Shown here one piece after another: positions 35,890-44,551 of a stretch of DNA of 62,191 nucleotides. This DNA is from UBA7960 sp964624065. GTDB lineage: Bacteria; Bacteroidota; Bacteroidia; Bacteroidales; UBA7960. The notes beneath the pieces were generated by a model. The model was not told where the DNA came from. It ran no database searches and saw only the letters and a program-made list of their open reading frames with translations. The DNA lies in the NCBI GenBank assembly GCA_964624065.1, contig CAZUWF010000011.1, positions 1 to 62,191 of the forward strand, written 5' to 3'. The stretch's first letter is position 1. Each line of letters begins with the position of its first letter. A program made the position numbers and the translations under genes.

Positions 35890-36663
35890 TTAATTGGAGG
35901 AGCTGGTAACTGCCTTGAAAAAATAAAACAGGGTAACTGCGGTTGTTATTGACTGAAACACTACACCGAAGGGAAAGGTACCAAAGCCGGTTCTCTTTTG
36001 CTTCACGGGTTCCACGTAAATAAAATCGCCTGGCTGCAAAAAGAACCATTCTGAAGAAATAACATCCCTCGAGGTAAGATCAATTGTGTGCGATAATATT
36101 TCGGTCTCGCCCCTGCGCCAAATTCTTACTTTGCGGTTTCCATAGTCAGTCATATCTCCCGCCAAACCAAGTGCGTCCAAAACCGAGAACTTGTCACTAA
36201 ACATATCGTAGGTACCTGGTCTGGTTACCTCACCAAGTATTGTAAAGTTTTGATTTAGCAATTTTACAGAAGCGGTGGCATTAACAAAGTAAACATCCAG
36301 CTTGTCTTGAATGAGTTTCCTGGTTTCTTCGATGGTACGGCCGCTCACCTCAACTTCTCCAATAACTGGCAGTACTATCTTGCCCTCGCCATTTACGCTG
36401 TTGCCAAGCAGGTAGAAGCTAGATCTAGCATTGGCAACACCTGAGGAAATGGCTGATAAGCTTCCATTAAAGGTGAGTTCTACGTTTGGATCTAGAGAAT
36501 GAACCCTTAATTGCAGCAAGTCACCCTTTTTTACCTGATATTCAACGGGGTTAATTGGAACAACGGGTCCAATTCCGGCCTTGTCCTGCAGGTAAATCAG
36601 GCTATTGTGCGACACACAAGAGCTCAGGATCACAAAAGGTACAAGCAGCAAAAATCTCTTCAT
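35890..36663 (-). CDS. Polysaccharide export lipoprotein (Wza-like)
   Basis: A 257-residue outer-membrane export protein. The signal peptide ends in a lipobox with Cys16 (VILSSC). The polysaccharide export domain covers about 40-120 and an SLBB domain about 135-225 (NFTILGEVTRPGTYDMF). A hydrophobic C-terminal helix (228-250) would span the outer membrane. It heads the wza-wzc-upxY operon. A -7 element lies 70 bp upstream. It is shorter than E. coli Wza (379), as usual in Bacteroidota. Confidence 0.9.
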   Translation of the reverse strand: MKRFLLLVPFVILSSCVSHNSLIYLQDKAGIGPVVPINPVEYQVKKGDLLQLRVHSLDPNVELTFNGSLSAISSGVANARSSFYLLGNSVNGEGKIVLPVIGEVEVSGRTIEETRKLIQDKLDVYFVNATASVKLLNQNFTILGEVTRPGTYDMFSDKFSVLDALGLAGDMTDYGNRKVRIWRRGETEILSHTIDLTSRDVISSEWFFLQPGDFIYVEPVKQKRTGFGTFPFGVVFQSITTAVTLFYFFKAVTSSSN

Positions 36664-36733
36664 TTTATAGCCTTTGGGTTAATTAACAAAAGGTGAAACC
36701 ATTTCAATTTTAAAAAATATGAATTGGAACAAA

Positions 36734-36741
36734 CAAAGGTA
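36734..36741 (-). promoter_or_regulatory. -7 element for the wza-wzc-upxY operon
   Basis: Minus-strand TACCTTTG fits TAnnTTTG and leaves a leader of about 65 nt. That leader is short for UpxY-type antitermination. Confidence 0.45.
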
Positions 36742-36808
36742 AAAAAATTGGAGCGGAAAAGGAATAAACTTTTCAAGTTTGACCCATGAAGCCCTTGCGG
36801 GCAAACTT

Positions 36809-36842
36809 TTTGGAAAAATTACAAACAATTACCATAAATTTG
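36809..36842 (+). promoter_or_regulatory. Promoter of ruvB-queG
   Basis: TTTG (36809-36812), a 22-bp spacer and TAAATTTG (36835-36842) fit the Bacteroidota consensus. The ruvB ATG is 22 bp downstream. Confidence 0.6.
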
Positions 36843-36864
36843 CACAATCAGCCGAGAAAAAAAG

Positions 36865-37890
36865 ATGAACCCTAACCTAAACCCTGGCCACGAAAATCTT
36901 ACAACTGCCGAGAAGGAGTTTGAAAAGGCCCTTAGGCCAGGTAGTTTTGGCAGTTTTACAGGCCAGCATGGTGTTGTTGAAAACCTTAAGGTATTTGTTG
37001 GGGCTGCGCGTCAGCGAGGCGAAGCCCTCGACCACGTTTTGCTTCACGGACCTCCCGGGCTTGGAAAAACCACCCTCGCACATATCATTGCCAACGAAAT
37101 GGGCGTTGGCATCAAGATTACTTCTGGACCAGTCCTCGACAAGCCTGGCGATTTGGCCGGACTACTCACAAACCTTGAGCCCAACGACGTCTTGTTCATA
37201 GATGAAATTCATCGCCTCAGCCCGGTGGTAGAAGAGTACCTTTATTCTGCAATGGAGGACTTCAAGATAGACATCATGATTGAGACGGGTCCCAATGCCC
37301 GCAGCATTCAAATAACCCTAAATCCCTTTACCCTTATAGGGGCCACCACCCGCTCGGGTTTGCTCACCTCGCCTTTGCGCGCCAGGTTCGGAATTAACTC
37401 CAGGTTGAATTACTACGATGCCACCTTGCTTTCAACCATTGTAAAAAGGTCGGCAGGCATTTTAAGGGTTGAAATACTGGAAGATGCAGCCAAGGAGATT
37501 GCCGGAAGGAGCCGCGGCACCCCTCGAATTGCCAATGCACTCCTTAGGCGGGTTAGGGATTTTGCCCAAATTAAGGGTAACGGAAACATCGATTTACCAA
37601 TTGCCCATTACGGATTGGCAGCGCTAAATGTTGACAAGCATGGTCTTGACGAAATGGACAACAAGATCCTTACAACAATCATTGAAAAGTTCAAGGGTGG
37701 ACCCGTTGGCCTTACTACGATTGCCACCGCAGTAGGCGAGGATTCTGGCACCATTGAGGAGGTTTACGAACCTTTCTTGATTCAAGAGGGTTACCTAATG
37801 CGTACTCCTAGGGGGCGTGAAGCCACTGAAATTGCTTATCGGCACCTCGGCAAAATCCGTACACCCAAACCGGGGTCCCTTTTTGATTAA
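36865..37890 (+). CDS. ruvB: Holliday junction branch migration helicase RuvB
   Basis: A 341-residue AAA+ motor that drives branch migration with RuvA. Walker A is GPPGLGKTT, Walker B DEIHR, sensor I GATTRSGLL, followed by the arginine finger in SPLRARFG. The C-terminal winged helix ends RHLGKIRTP. The stop overlaps the queG start (TAATG). RuvA and RuvC are not in the window. Confidence 0.97.
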   Translation: MNPNLNPGHENLTTAEKEFEKALRPGSFGSFTGQHGVVENLKVFVGAARQRGEALDHVLLHGPPGLGKTTLAHIIANEMGVGIKITSGPVLDKPGDLAGLLTNLEPNDVLFIDEIHRLSPVVEEYLYSAMEDFKIDIMIETGPNARSIQITLNPFTLIGATTRSGLLTSPLRARFGINSRLNYYDATLLSTIVKRSAGILRVEILEDAAKEIAGRSRGTPRIANALLRRVRDFAQIKGNGNIDLPIAHYGLAALNVDKHGLDEMDNKILTTIIEKFKGGPVGLTTIATAVGEDSGTIEEVYEPFLIQEGYLMRTPRGREATEIAYRHLGKIRTPKPGSLFD

Positions 37891-38864
37891 TGATGAAAAA
37901 CCTTGGTCCGAGCCCAAAAAATCTAACTCTTTACATTAAAAACGAAGTGTTGGCTTCGGGTTTCTCTTCTTGCGGGGTGGCTACCCTCGAAAGGTTGAAC
38001 GAAACAGAACCGCGCCTGAAAAATTGGCTCGACAAAGGGTTTAATGGTTCTATGGAATATATGGGAAGAAACCTTGACAAAAGGCTGGATCCCACCATAC
38101 TTTTGCCTGGTGCAAAATCAATCGTAGTTGCTGCATTGAACTACTTTCCGGCCGAAAAACAGAACCCCAAATCAAGGTTCTTGGTTTCGAAATATGCATA
38201 CGGCGATGACTACCACCAAATTGTCAAGGATAGGCTTCATCTGGTGGCAGCCAAGATGAAATCCTTTAATCCAAATTTCCGATTTAGGGTGTTTGCCGAT
38301 AGTGCTCCGGTAATGGAAAGAGAGTGGGCCGCAAGATCGGGAATAGGAGGGATTGGAAAAAACGGTTGTGTTATTATTCCCAAAAAGGGGAGCTTCTTTT
38401 TTTTGGGCGAAATCATTTCAAACCTTGAACTTGAACCCGACAAGCCCTTTTCTAAAAACCTTTGTGGAACTTGCAGCAAGTGCATCGAGTCTTGCCCAAC
38501 CGAAGCAATTGTTAGCCCAGGAGTTGTTGATGCCCGTAAGTGCATTTCGTATCTTACAATCGAATCAAAGGCCGCAATCCCCTATTCATTGCGAAACAAG
38601 ACCTTGCCGTGGATTTTTGGTTGCGACACCTGTCAAGATGTGTGCCCGCACAATCGTTTTTCAACACCCACGGCTGAGATGGGTTTCGCTACAAAGGCAC
38701 GATTGAAAGAGTTTGACGATGCCTTGTGGCTGTCTCTTGATGAAACCACTTTCAAGGAAGCCTTTCCACAAAAAAAATCACCCATTGCTAGGGTTGGTTT
38801 TGAAAAATTTAAAGACAACATTTTTTCTGTTCATACAGCCCTGTCAAACCAGTTGGCAACTTGA
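37890..38864 (+). CDS. queG: Epoxyqueuosine reductase
   Basis: A 324-residue cobalamin and iron-sulfur enzyme that makes the last step to queuosine in tRNA. RVFADSAPVMEREWAARSG and GIGGIGKNG are the cobalamin-region motifs. The two [4Fe-4S] motifs are CGTCSKCIESCP and CDTCQDVCP. The start may be the ATG at 37890, overlapping the ruvB stop, or the next codon (37893). A bidirectional terminator follows. The ruvB-queG pair is a common Bacteroidota arrangement. Confidence 0.94.
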   Translation: MMKNLGPSPKNLTLYIKNEVLASGFSSCGVATLERLNETEPRLKNWLDKGFNGSMEYMGRNLDKRLDPTILLPGAKSIVVAALNYFPAEKQNPKSRFLVSKYAYGDDYHQIVKDRLHLVAAKMKSFNPNFRFRVFADSAPVMEREWAARSGIGGIGKNGCVIIPKKGSFFFLGEIISNLELEPDKPFSKNLCGTCSKCIESCPTEAIVSPGVVDARKCISYLTIESKAAIPYSLRNKTLPWIFGCDTCQDVCPHNRFSTPTAEMGFATKARLKEFDDALWLSLDETTFKEAFPQKKSPIARVGFEKFKDNIFSVHTALSNQLAT

Positions 38865-38887
38865 ACTATAACAGCAGCTCGCCATAC

Positions 38888-38915
38888 AAAAGCCCCACCT
38901 CGAGGCGGGGCTTTT
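38888..38915. terminator. Bidirectional terminator between queG and tetR
   Basis: AAAAGCCCC and GGGGCTTTT pair around the palindromic core CCTCGAGG, with A/T tracts on both sides. It ends queG on the plus strand and the TetR gene on the minus strand. Confidence 0.85.
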
Positions 38916-38956
38916 CAACACAAAATGCAAGGTGTTTTGGCAACACCACGATAATA

Positions 38957-39565
38957 TCACTTCGCCTTCAAATAGGCCATTATCATTTCGGGAATGTGCT
39001 TTTTTCGCTCATCCAAAAATGCCCTTATCCCCTCATCGTCGAGATTTAGCTTGTTTTGAATTAGCAACATTATTCCAAACGGAAAAGAAATTAATGACTG
39101 CAGATCAACGAAAATTTGGGAAGGGTGTACGGGACGTATGTTGCCAATTTTTATCTCTTCTTCAATTTGCTTGGAAAACTTAGGGGTGCTGTAAAGAGTG
39201 AAGGCCCCTTCAATTTTTAAAACATGTTCCTTGCTTCTCTGAATCATCTCGAGCACGAACGACACCAAGAAGGGGCTTTCCCAAAGCAAGTCAAAATAAG
39301 CCTCAACATACTTGGAAAGCTTTTCGTCGAGCGGCAAATCGCCATCCAATATTTTTACGAGATTCTGGGTGCTTTTCTTCAAAACCCAATCAAAAACGGC
39401 ATCGCACAAGTTTTCCTTTGTGTCGAAATGATAGTTCATAAGTGCAAGATTTATTCCCGCCCTCGAGGATATATCCCTAACAGTGGTCCTGTCAATTCCC
39501 TTCTCTACAAACAGTTCGGCTGCCGCCTCAAGGATTTTTATTTCCGTTTTTTTTCCTTTACGCAT
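38957..39565 (-). CDS. TetR/AcrR family transcriptional regulator
   Basis: A 202-residue regulator. The helix-turn-helix is at about 5-55 (ILEAAAELFVEKGIDRTTV, INLALMNYHFDTKENL). The ligand domain is helical with no clear ligand signature. The ATG at 39565 is chosen for the family start MRKGKKTEIKILEAA; an 18-codon upstream extension is unlikely. A 34-bp perfect palindrome begins 33 bp upstream and probably binds this protein. It is divergent from lnt. The ligand is unknown. Confidence 0.88.
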   Translation of the reverse strand: MRKGKKTEIKILEAAAELFVEKGIDRTTVRDISSRAGINLALMNYHFDTKENLCDAVFDWVLKKSTQNLVKILDGDLPLDEKLSKYVEAYFDLLWESPFLVSFVLEMIQRSKEHVLKIEGAFTLYSTPKFSKQIEEEIKIGNIRPVHPSQIFVDLQSLISFPFGIMLLIQNKLNLDDEGIRAFLDERKKHIPEMIMAYLKAK

Positions 39566-39597
39566 CTGATTTAAAGTATTAATTTGGAAAGGTTTGC

Positions 39598-39631
39598 AAA
39601 GTTGTTTAATTTTTTCCAATTAAACAACTTT
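39598..39631. promoter_or_regulatory. Perfect 14-bp inverted repeat at the tetR promoter
   Basis: AAAGTTGTTTAATT (39598-39611) and AATTAAACAACTTT (39618-39631) are exact reverse complements with a six-base spacer. On the minus strand the proximal arm runs into AACTTTGC, close to a -7 element, so a bound protein would block tetR transcription. The site may also affect the divergent lnt gene at 39721. Confidence 0.7.
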
Positions 39632-39720
39632 TTCAAAGCAAAACAACCTTTTTTTTCAAAATTTATGTGATTTTTGCGTTTTAAAAACAATTTGTTATTT
39701 TCACCGATCAAAAAGCAAAA

Positions 39721-41403
39721 ATGTTAAAATACTCTATTCTCAAAAAGCACCGATTGGTTTTATTGGGGTTAATGTCGGGGTTTGCCCTATTCCTTTCTTG
39801 GCCTCCTTACGGAATACCCTTTTTAATTTTCCTCGCCTTTGTTCCACTCCTTTTTGCAGAGCATATCTTGCTTGAAAATAAGCAGACAAATAGGTCGTCG
39901 ATGTTTTTCAAATTGACCTATCTGGCCTTTTTTACTTTCAACCTCTCTACTACCTGGTGGATATCGCAATCCACACTGCCTGGAATGGTTGTTGCGGTGG
40001 TTTTAAACTCTTTTTTTATGGCTGTCCCTTGGTGGTTGGTTCACGTTTGGCGTCGTTTATCACCCATGCAGGGTTGGCTGCCACTTTTATTTCTATGGCT
40101 AAGTTTCGAGCACCTCCATTCGCAATGGGAGCTAAGTTGGAGTTGGTTAGATTTGGGAAACGTTTTTTCTACCGTACCATCCATAGTTCAATGGTACGAA
40201 TACACTGGAGTGGCTGGAGGAACCCTTTGGGTATTGATTGTCAATCTTTTGGCGTTTTCGATTTTTAAGGAGGCACTTTGGCTTAAAGAAAAAAAATCAG
40301 TTGGTCTGCAAGAGCCGACGGCAACTTCCAACTATAAGATGGGTTCAAAAAAGCGCCCCTTTCTATTTTTGGGTATTTTTGTGGGTTGCCTCCTTATTCC
40401 AATAGTTTTTTCGCTTGTTACTTATTGGACTTACACCGAAATTGAAAGACCCTTGGAGGTGGTTATTGTCCAGCCATCCGAAGACCCCTACCACCATCCA
40501 AGCAGTGCGGAACAATTTGCAATGGTAGACAAGCTGATAACCCTTTCGGCTGGGGTTACAACTTCAAAAACCGCTTTTGTTTTGAGCCCTGAGGCGGCAC
40601 TCCCTGAGCCCGTTTGGCTTGGCTCAGACCAAAAAAATCAAGTATTGGAAAGGCTAAAAGATTTCCTGGCGCAAAATGAAAACATGCATTGGGTAACTGG
40701 CGCTTCAATTTTTCAGATTCATGATAATGATGAAGAATTGCCGTTTACAGCTCGCCAAATTCCAAGCACCAACATAAACTACACCATTTTTAATTCGGCC
40801 ATTATTGTCAATAAAGAAGGGCTTTTGAATCATTACCATAAATCCAAATTGGTACCAGGTGTCGAGGCTGTTCCATATGCTAGCGTGTTCAAACCTTTGG
40901 GTTGGGTGTTTTCGAAGTTTGGTGGCACAGCCAAGGGTATGGGAAAACAAAAACATCGGTCGGTTTTTGGCACAAAAGACGGCGCGGTGATAGGTCCGGT
41001 AATTTGCTTCGAGTCAATCTTTGGCGACTACATGACCGAATACGCCAGGCTCGGGGCAAACGTGATCTTTATTGCTACCAACGATGGCTGGTGGGGAAAA
41101 ACCCCTGGTTACAGGCAGCATAGCAACTATGCCAGATTGCGGGCAATTGAGCTTCGGAAGCCAATAGCGAGGGCGGCGAGCACGGGAATTTCTTCTTTTA
41201 TTGACCAAAGGGGGAAGCTAATACAGCAAACCAAGTGGGGTCAAGAGGTTGCCATAAGGCAAACCTTAAACCTCAACAACAGGTTAACCTATTTTGCCGC
41301 AAGGGGGAATGTTCTCGGAAAAGCATCCTTGTTTTTCAGTGCCTTGTTTGTTGTTGCAGTTTTCGTTCAAACAGTTTTGGGTAAAAAGCTGAGGATAAGT
41401 TAA
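39721..41403 (+). CDS. lnt: Apolipoprotein N-acyltransferase
   Basis: A 560-residue inner-membrane enzyme that adds the third acyl chain to lipoproteins. Several N-terminal helices precede a nitrilase domain. The triad is visible: Glu in LSPEAALPE, Lys in NHYHKSKLVPGVE, Cys in GPVICFESIFGDY. A final helix (LFFSALFVVAVFVQTV) anchors the C-terminus. Its stop overlaps the start of the broken fructosamine kinase gene (TAATG). Confidence 0.93.
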   Translation: MLKYSILKKHRLVLLGLMSGFALFLSWPPYGIPFLIFLAFVPLLFAEHILLENKQTNRSSMFFKLTYLAFFTFNLSTTWWISQSTLPGMVVAVVLNSFFMAVPWWLVHVWRRLSPMQGWLPLLFLWLSFEHLHSQWELSWSWLDLGNVFSTVPSIVQWYEYTGVAGGTLWVLIVNLLAFSIFKEALWLKEKKSVGLQEPTATSNYKMGSKKRPFLFLGIFVGCLLIPIVFSLVTYWTYTEIERPLEVVIVQPSEDPYHHPSSAEQFAMVDKLITLSAGVTTSKTAFVLSPEAALPEPVWLGSDQKNQVLERLKDFLAQNENMHWVTGASIFQIHDNDEELPFTARQIPSTNINYTIFNSAIIVNKEGLLNHYHKSKLVPGVEAVPYASVFKPLGWVFSKFGGTAKGMGKQKHRSVFGTKDGAVIGPVICFESIFGDYMTEYARLGANVIFIATNDGWWGKTPGYRQHSNYARLRAIELRKPIARAASTGISSFIDQRGKLIQQTKWGQEVAIRQTLNLNNRLTYFAARGNVLGKASLFFSALFVVAVFVQTVLGKKLRIS

Positions 41404-42284
41404 TGGTTGACGCAGGTTTATTGTCGGCTATGGTTGGGGTTGCACTTCAGAAAGGGCGCCGCATTTCTGAAGTGCTCGGTTTGGAGGAGGTGAGCGGAGG
41501 CTGCATAAATAGCACGTTTAAAGTTAAAACAAACGGTGGCAGTTTTTTCGTGAAAGCAAATTCGGCGAAAAAGTTCCCGGGTATGTTTGAGGCCGAGGCT
41601 CGAGGATTGAACATTATGGCCGATGCCGGCGAAATTGAGGTTCCTGAGGTTGTGGGGTTTAGCAGCAATGGCGAGATCTCATTCTTGGTTTTGGCTTTTA
41701 TGGATAGCGGGGAGAAAAAATCGGACTTTTGGAAAAACTTTGCAAGGGGCATTGCAGGGCTCCACAAAAAATTCTCAAATAGATTCGGTCTTGACCATGA
41801 TAACTACATTGGAATGCTTCCGCAATAAAACGATCCGGCTGATACCTGGGAGGAGTTTTTCGTGGTGCAGCGGCTTTTGCCACAAATAATGTTGGCAAGC
41901 GATAATGGGCTTTTACCAGAAAGACCCAAGAAACAATTCGAGGAGCTTTTCAAGCGTGTGTCCGATTTTTTTCCCAAAGAAAAAGCTTCGCTGCTGCACG
42001 GAGACCTGTGGAGAGGAAACTACATGACACGAAAAGATGGTCAACCCGTGGTTTTTGACCCGGCTGTTTATTACGGGCACAGGTATATGGACTTGGGTAT
42101 GACCAAGCTTTTCGGAGGGTTTCCAGAATCATTTTACTATTATTACAACGAAGCATTTCCACTCCATTGGGATTGGAATTATGGTGCGGAGGTGGCAAAC
42201 CTGTATCCGCTTATGGTTCATCTCAATATGTTCGGGGCAAGTTACTTTTCGAGGGTCAATAAAATACTTGAAAGGTTTGCCTAA
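41403..42284 (+). pseudogene. Fructosamine kinase family gene with one in-frame stop
   Basis: A 294-codon frame interrupted only by TAA at 41826-41828 (codon 142). The first part has VSGGCINSTFKVKTNGG and SFFVKANSAKKFPGMF; the second has the kinase motif HGDLWRGNYMTR and FDPAVYYGHRYMDLGM. The two halves stay in one frame and join at the normal family position (NYIGMLPQ then NDPADTWEEFF). The enzyme would phosphorylate sugar-amine adducts on proteins for repair. The usual Glu in GHRE is Tyr here. It may be inactive, a sequencing error or a readthrough case. Confidence 0.85.
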
Positions 42285-42301
42285 AGATTTTTGAGAAACA
42301 G

Positions 42302-42949
42302 CTAATATTCAAATTCCTTGGCCTCCTTTAGCCTAAACCAATAATGGTGTTCGTTTTGATTAAGCTCGATCAGCCCGGCGCACATCAAGCTTACCAAAAT
42401 ATTTTCGGCCTTGTATCGCGGCAGGAGGGCAATTCTCGAAAATTTGTCTAGCGTTATGAACGGGTTGGCAGAAAGGTATTTCAATAGTAGTTCCTCCTTG
42501 TCTGAATACCTTATCAGGGTGCCTTGATCGTTGTTTTGCTGTTTCCAGAACTTGATTTGGATGGGGGCCGCCAAAATATTTTGGTCACCAACCCTTACGT
42601 AGGCTAGCCACCTGCCTTCATCGTCCAATGCAAAGGCTGGCTTGGTCAATAGCTCTGGTACGTCAATTTCCAATACCTGCTTGCCGTCAATTAGCCAGCT
42701 ACGCGAGGCAAATCCTATTTCGGGCTTGCAATAAAGTGCCGCGGCGGCTTCAATCATATGGTACTCTTCCTCGGTACGCACCCCTGCCAATACCCCATTG
42801 TCTTTGACACCGATAAGCAGTTTTCCTCCGTCAGTGTTGGCAAATGCCACTATGGTTTTGGCAATTTTCCGGCTGTCGTTCACCTGAAACTTGAAGTCAA
42901 GTTGCTGGTGTTCGCCTTGTTCTATCAAACTTTGAATGTACTTCGCCAT
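42302..42949 (-). CDS. AlbA_2 (Schlafen-like) domain protein
   Basis: A 215-residue cytoplasmic protein. Residues about 10-130 form the AlbA_2 domain (EHQQLDFKFQVND, TIVAFANTDGGKLLIGVKD). The C-terminus has a winged-helix look (YSDKEELLLKYLSANPFITLDKFSRI, ending MCAGLIELNQNEHHYWF). These proteins are usually put among regulators or nucleic-acid-binding proteins; the action is not established. It is convergent with the broken kinase and divergent from tRNA-Ala. Confidence 0.82.
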   Translation of the reverse strand: MAKYIQSLIEQGEHQQLDFKFQVNDSRKIAKTIVAFANTDGGKLLIGVKDNGVLAGVRTEEEYHMIEAAAALYCKPEIGFASRSWLIDGKQVLEIDVPELLTKPAFALDDEGRWLAYVRVGDQNILAAPIQIKFWKQQNNDQGTLIRYSDKEELLLKYLSANPFITLDKFSRIALLPRYKAENILVSLMCAGLIELNQNEHHYWFRLKEAKEFEY

Positions 42950-43036
42950 TTGTTGTGTTTTTGTGGGGTTTGAAGCTTGCTTTTCGTTGGATTGGCGGCA
43001 AGTGATTTTTTTTTTTCAAATTGAACAAAAACATAT

Positions 43037-43044
43037 TAACTTTG
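43037..43044 (+). promoter_or_regulatory. -7 element for tRNA-Ala
   Basis: TAACTTTG fits TAnnTTTG and is 12 bp upstream of the mature tRNA 5' end. No -33 TTTG was found at normal spacing. Confidence 0.45.
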
Positions 43045-43056
43045 CACATCCAAAGC

Positions 43057-43130
43057 GGGGAATTAGCTCAGTTGGCTAGAGCGTTTGGCTGGCAGCCAAG
43101 AGGTCATCGGTTCGAGCCCGATATTCTCCA
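43057..43130 (+). tRNA. tRNA-Ala (anticodon GGC)
   Basis: A 74-nt cloverleaf with acceptor GGGGAAT/ATTCTCC, discriminator A and loop CTGGCAG (anticodon GGC, reading GCC/GCU). The third acceptor pair is G-U (43059 with 43127), the identity element for alanyl-tRNA synthetase. T-loop TTCGAGC is present and CCA is not encoded. Confidence 0.97.
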
Positions 43131-43134
43131 CAAG

Positions 43135-43168
43135 GCCCAGGGTTCTACTCTGGGCTTTTGTGTTTTTC
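43135..43168 (+). terminator. Intrinsic terminator of tRNA-Ala, inside the lutB 3' end
   Basis: GCCCAG and CTGGGC form a stem across nine bases, followed by TTTTGTGTTTTT. The 3' arm and T tract are also the last codons of the oppositely oriented LutB gene (stop at 43145). Confidence 0.75.
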
Positions 43169-44530
43169 TTCCCAAAGCTGGGCAAACGATTTGGGTGCCA
43201 CGCTAGGAATTTCACGTCTCTCTCCCCAAGTGTTCTTGAAAAAAAATTGCATCCCAAAATTTTTCCATTTCGGCTTTACCGACTCAAGCCTGCTTCTCTT
43301 GCTCATAATCCACTTGAAAGCTTGCATGGCCCTTTTCTCATTTTTGTTGACCAACTTTAAGTCAACATTCATTTGCCTGTTTTTCAACAATTGATTGTGG
43401 AGGTCAATGTTTACCGGACAAACCTCCGTGCATTTGCCGCACAGGGTTGAGGCGTGCGAAAGGTGAACGTATTCCTTAAAATCGTTAATGTGAGGATTAA
43501 TAACAGCTCCAATGGGGCCCTGGTAAACGGTCCCGTAAGCGTGTCCTCCAATGTTTTTGAATATGGGGCACACGTTTAGACAAGCTCCGCACTTGATGCA
43601 AGAGAGGGCTTTCCTTTGTGGAATTTGCGCCAAAAGGTTGCTGCGCCCATTATCGAGCAGGATAACATAAACTTGTTGAGGGCCATCATACTCACCATAT
43701 TTTCTACGCCCATTAATTATGGTGTTGTAACAAGAAAGGTTTTGACCGGTTGCGTGAGACGAAAGGAGGGGCCAAAGATAGTCGAGGTCCTCTAGTGAAG
43801 GTATTAATTTTTCTATTCCGGCAATGACCACATGGATTGGTGGCAGGCTTGCCGACAGGACACCGTTTCCTTCGTTTTCGGTTAAAGCCACAGATCCTGT
43901 GGCGGCTACCAAGAAATTTGCACCGGTTATTCCCATATCTGCATTGACAAACTTTTCCCTGAGGTGATTCCTTACAAAGGCTGTAATTTCTTGAGGGGAA
44001 GAGTTCTCGGCCAAACCATGCTCTTTTGCAAAAATACCAGAGACATCACCAGCGGTTAGGTGCATTGCTGGAGTTACTATGTGGTAGGGCTTGTCGTTGC
44101 TGAGTTGAACTATGTATTCGCCCAAGTCTGTTTCGTAGGTTTCAATACCGTTTTTTTCGAGAAATTCTCGCAGCCCTATTTCCTCTGTAACCATTGATTT
44201 GGACTTGACAACCCTCCTTGCGAAATTCTTTCGTGCAATTTCAATTACAGCTTCAAGGGCCTCTTTTGCATCCTGTGCCCAAATAACCTTTCCCCCATTT
44301 CCAATAAAATTATGTTCGAATTCCTTGAGGTATTCTTCTAGATTTTCGAGCACTCTATGCTTGCAGGCCTCAGCCCGTTTGCGTGCAAGGGCTAGGTCCG
44401 AGAATTGCTCTAGTCCTATTCTGAAAGACTTTTCGTAAACACCCGTGTTGTGATTAATCACCCTGCGGTGTCGTTCGTCAAAGGCTTTTTGCTCGCTTGC
44501 AGTCAAAAATTCTTGAAATTTTGAAGTCAT
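43145..44530 (-). CDS. lutB: Lactate utilization iron-sulfur protein LutB
   Basis: A 461-residue protein. The N-terminal LUD domain covers about 60-290. It is followed by ferredoxin-like motifs CIKCGACLNVCP and CGKCTEVCP. With LutA and LutC it makes a lactate dehydrogenase that feeds electrons to the respiratory chain. Neither LutA nor LutC is adjacent; the downstream neighbour is a tRNA and the upstream one rpiB (21 bp). The other subunits may be encoded elsewhere. Confidence 0.88.
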   Translation of the reverse strand: MTSKFQEFLTASEQKAFDERHRRVINHNTGVYEKSFRIGLEQFSDLALARKRAEACKHRVLENLEEYLKEFEHNFIGNGGKVIWAQDAKEALEAVIEIARKNFARRVVKSKSMVTEEIGLREFLEKNGIETYETDLGEYIVQLSNDKPYHIVTPAMHLTAGDVSGIFAKEHGLAENSSPQEITAFVRNHLREKFVNADMGITGANFLVAATGSVALTENEGNGVLSASLPPIHVVIAGIEKLIPSLEDLDYLWPLLSSHATGQNLSCYNTIINGRRKYGEYDGPQQVYVILLDNGRSNLLAQIPQRKALSCIKCGACLNVCPIFKNIGGHAYGTVYQGPIGAVINPHINDFKEYVHLSHASTLCGKCTEVCPVNIDLHNQLLKNRQMNVDLKLVNKNEKRAMQAFKWIMSKRSRLESVKPKWKNFGMQFFFKNTWGERREIPSVAPKSFAQLWEEKHKSPE

Positions 44531-44551
44531 TTGACCATATTTTCGTTTCCG

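Noticed and set aside
43021..43206. 61-codon plus-strand frame across tRNA-Ala
   Set aside because: Its protein-like sequence is a translation of the tRNA itself, a common false gene.
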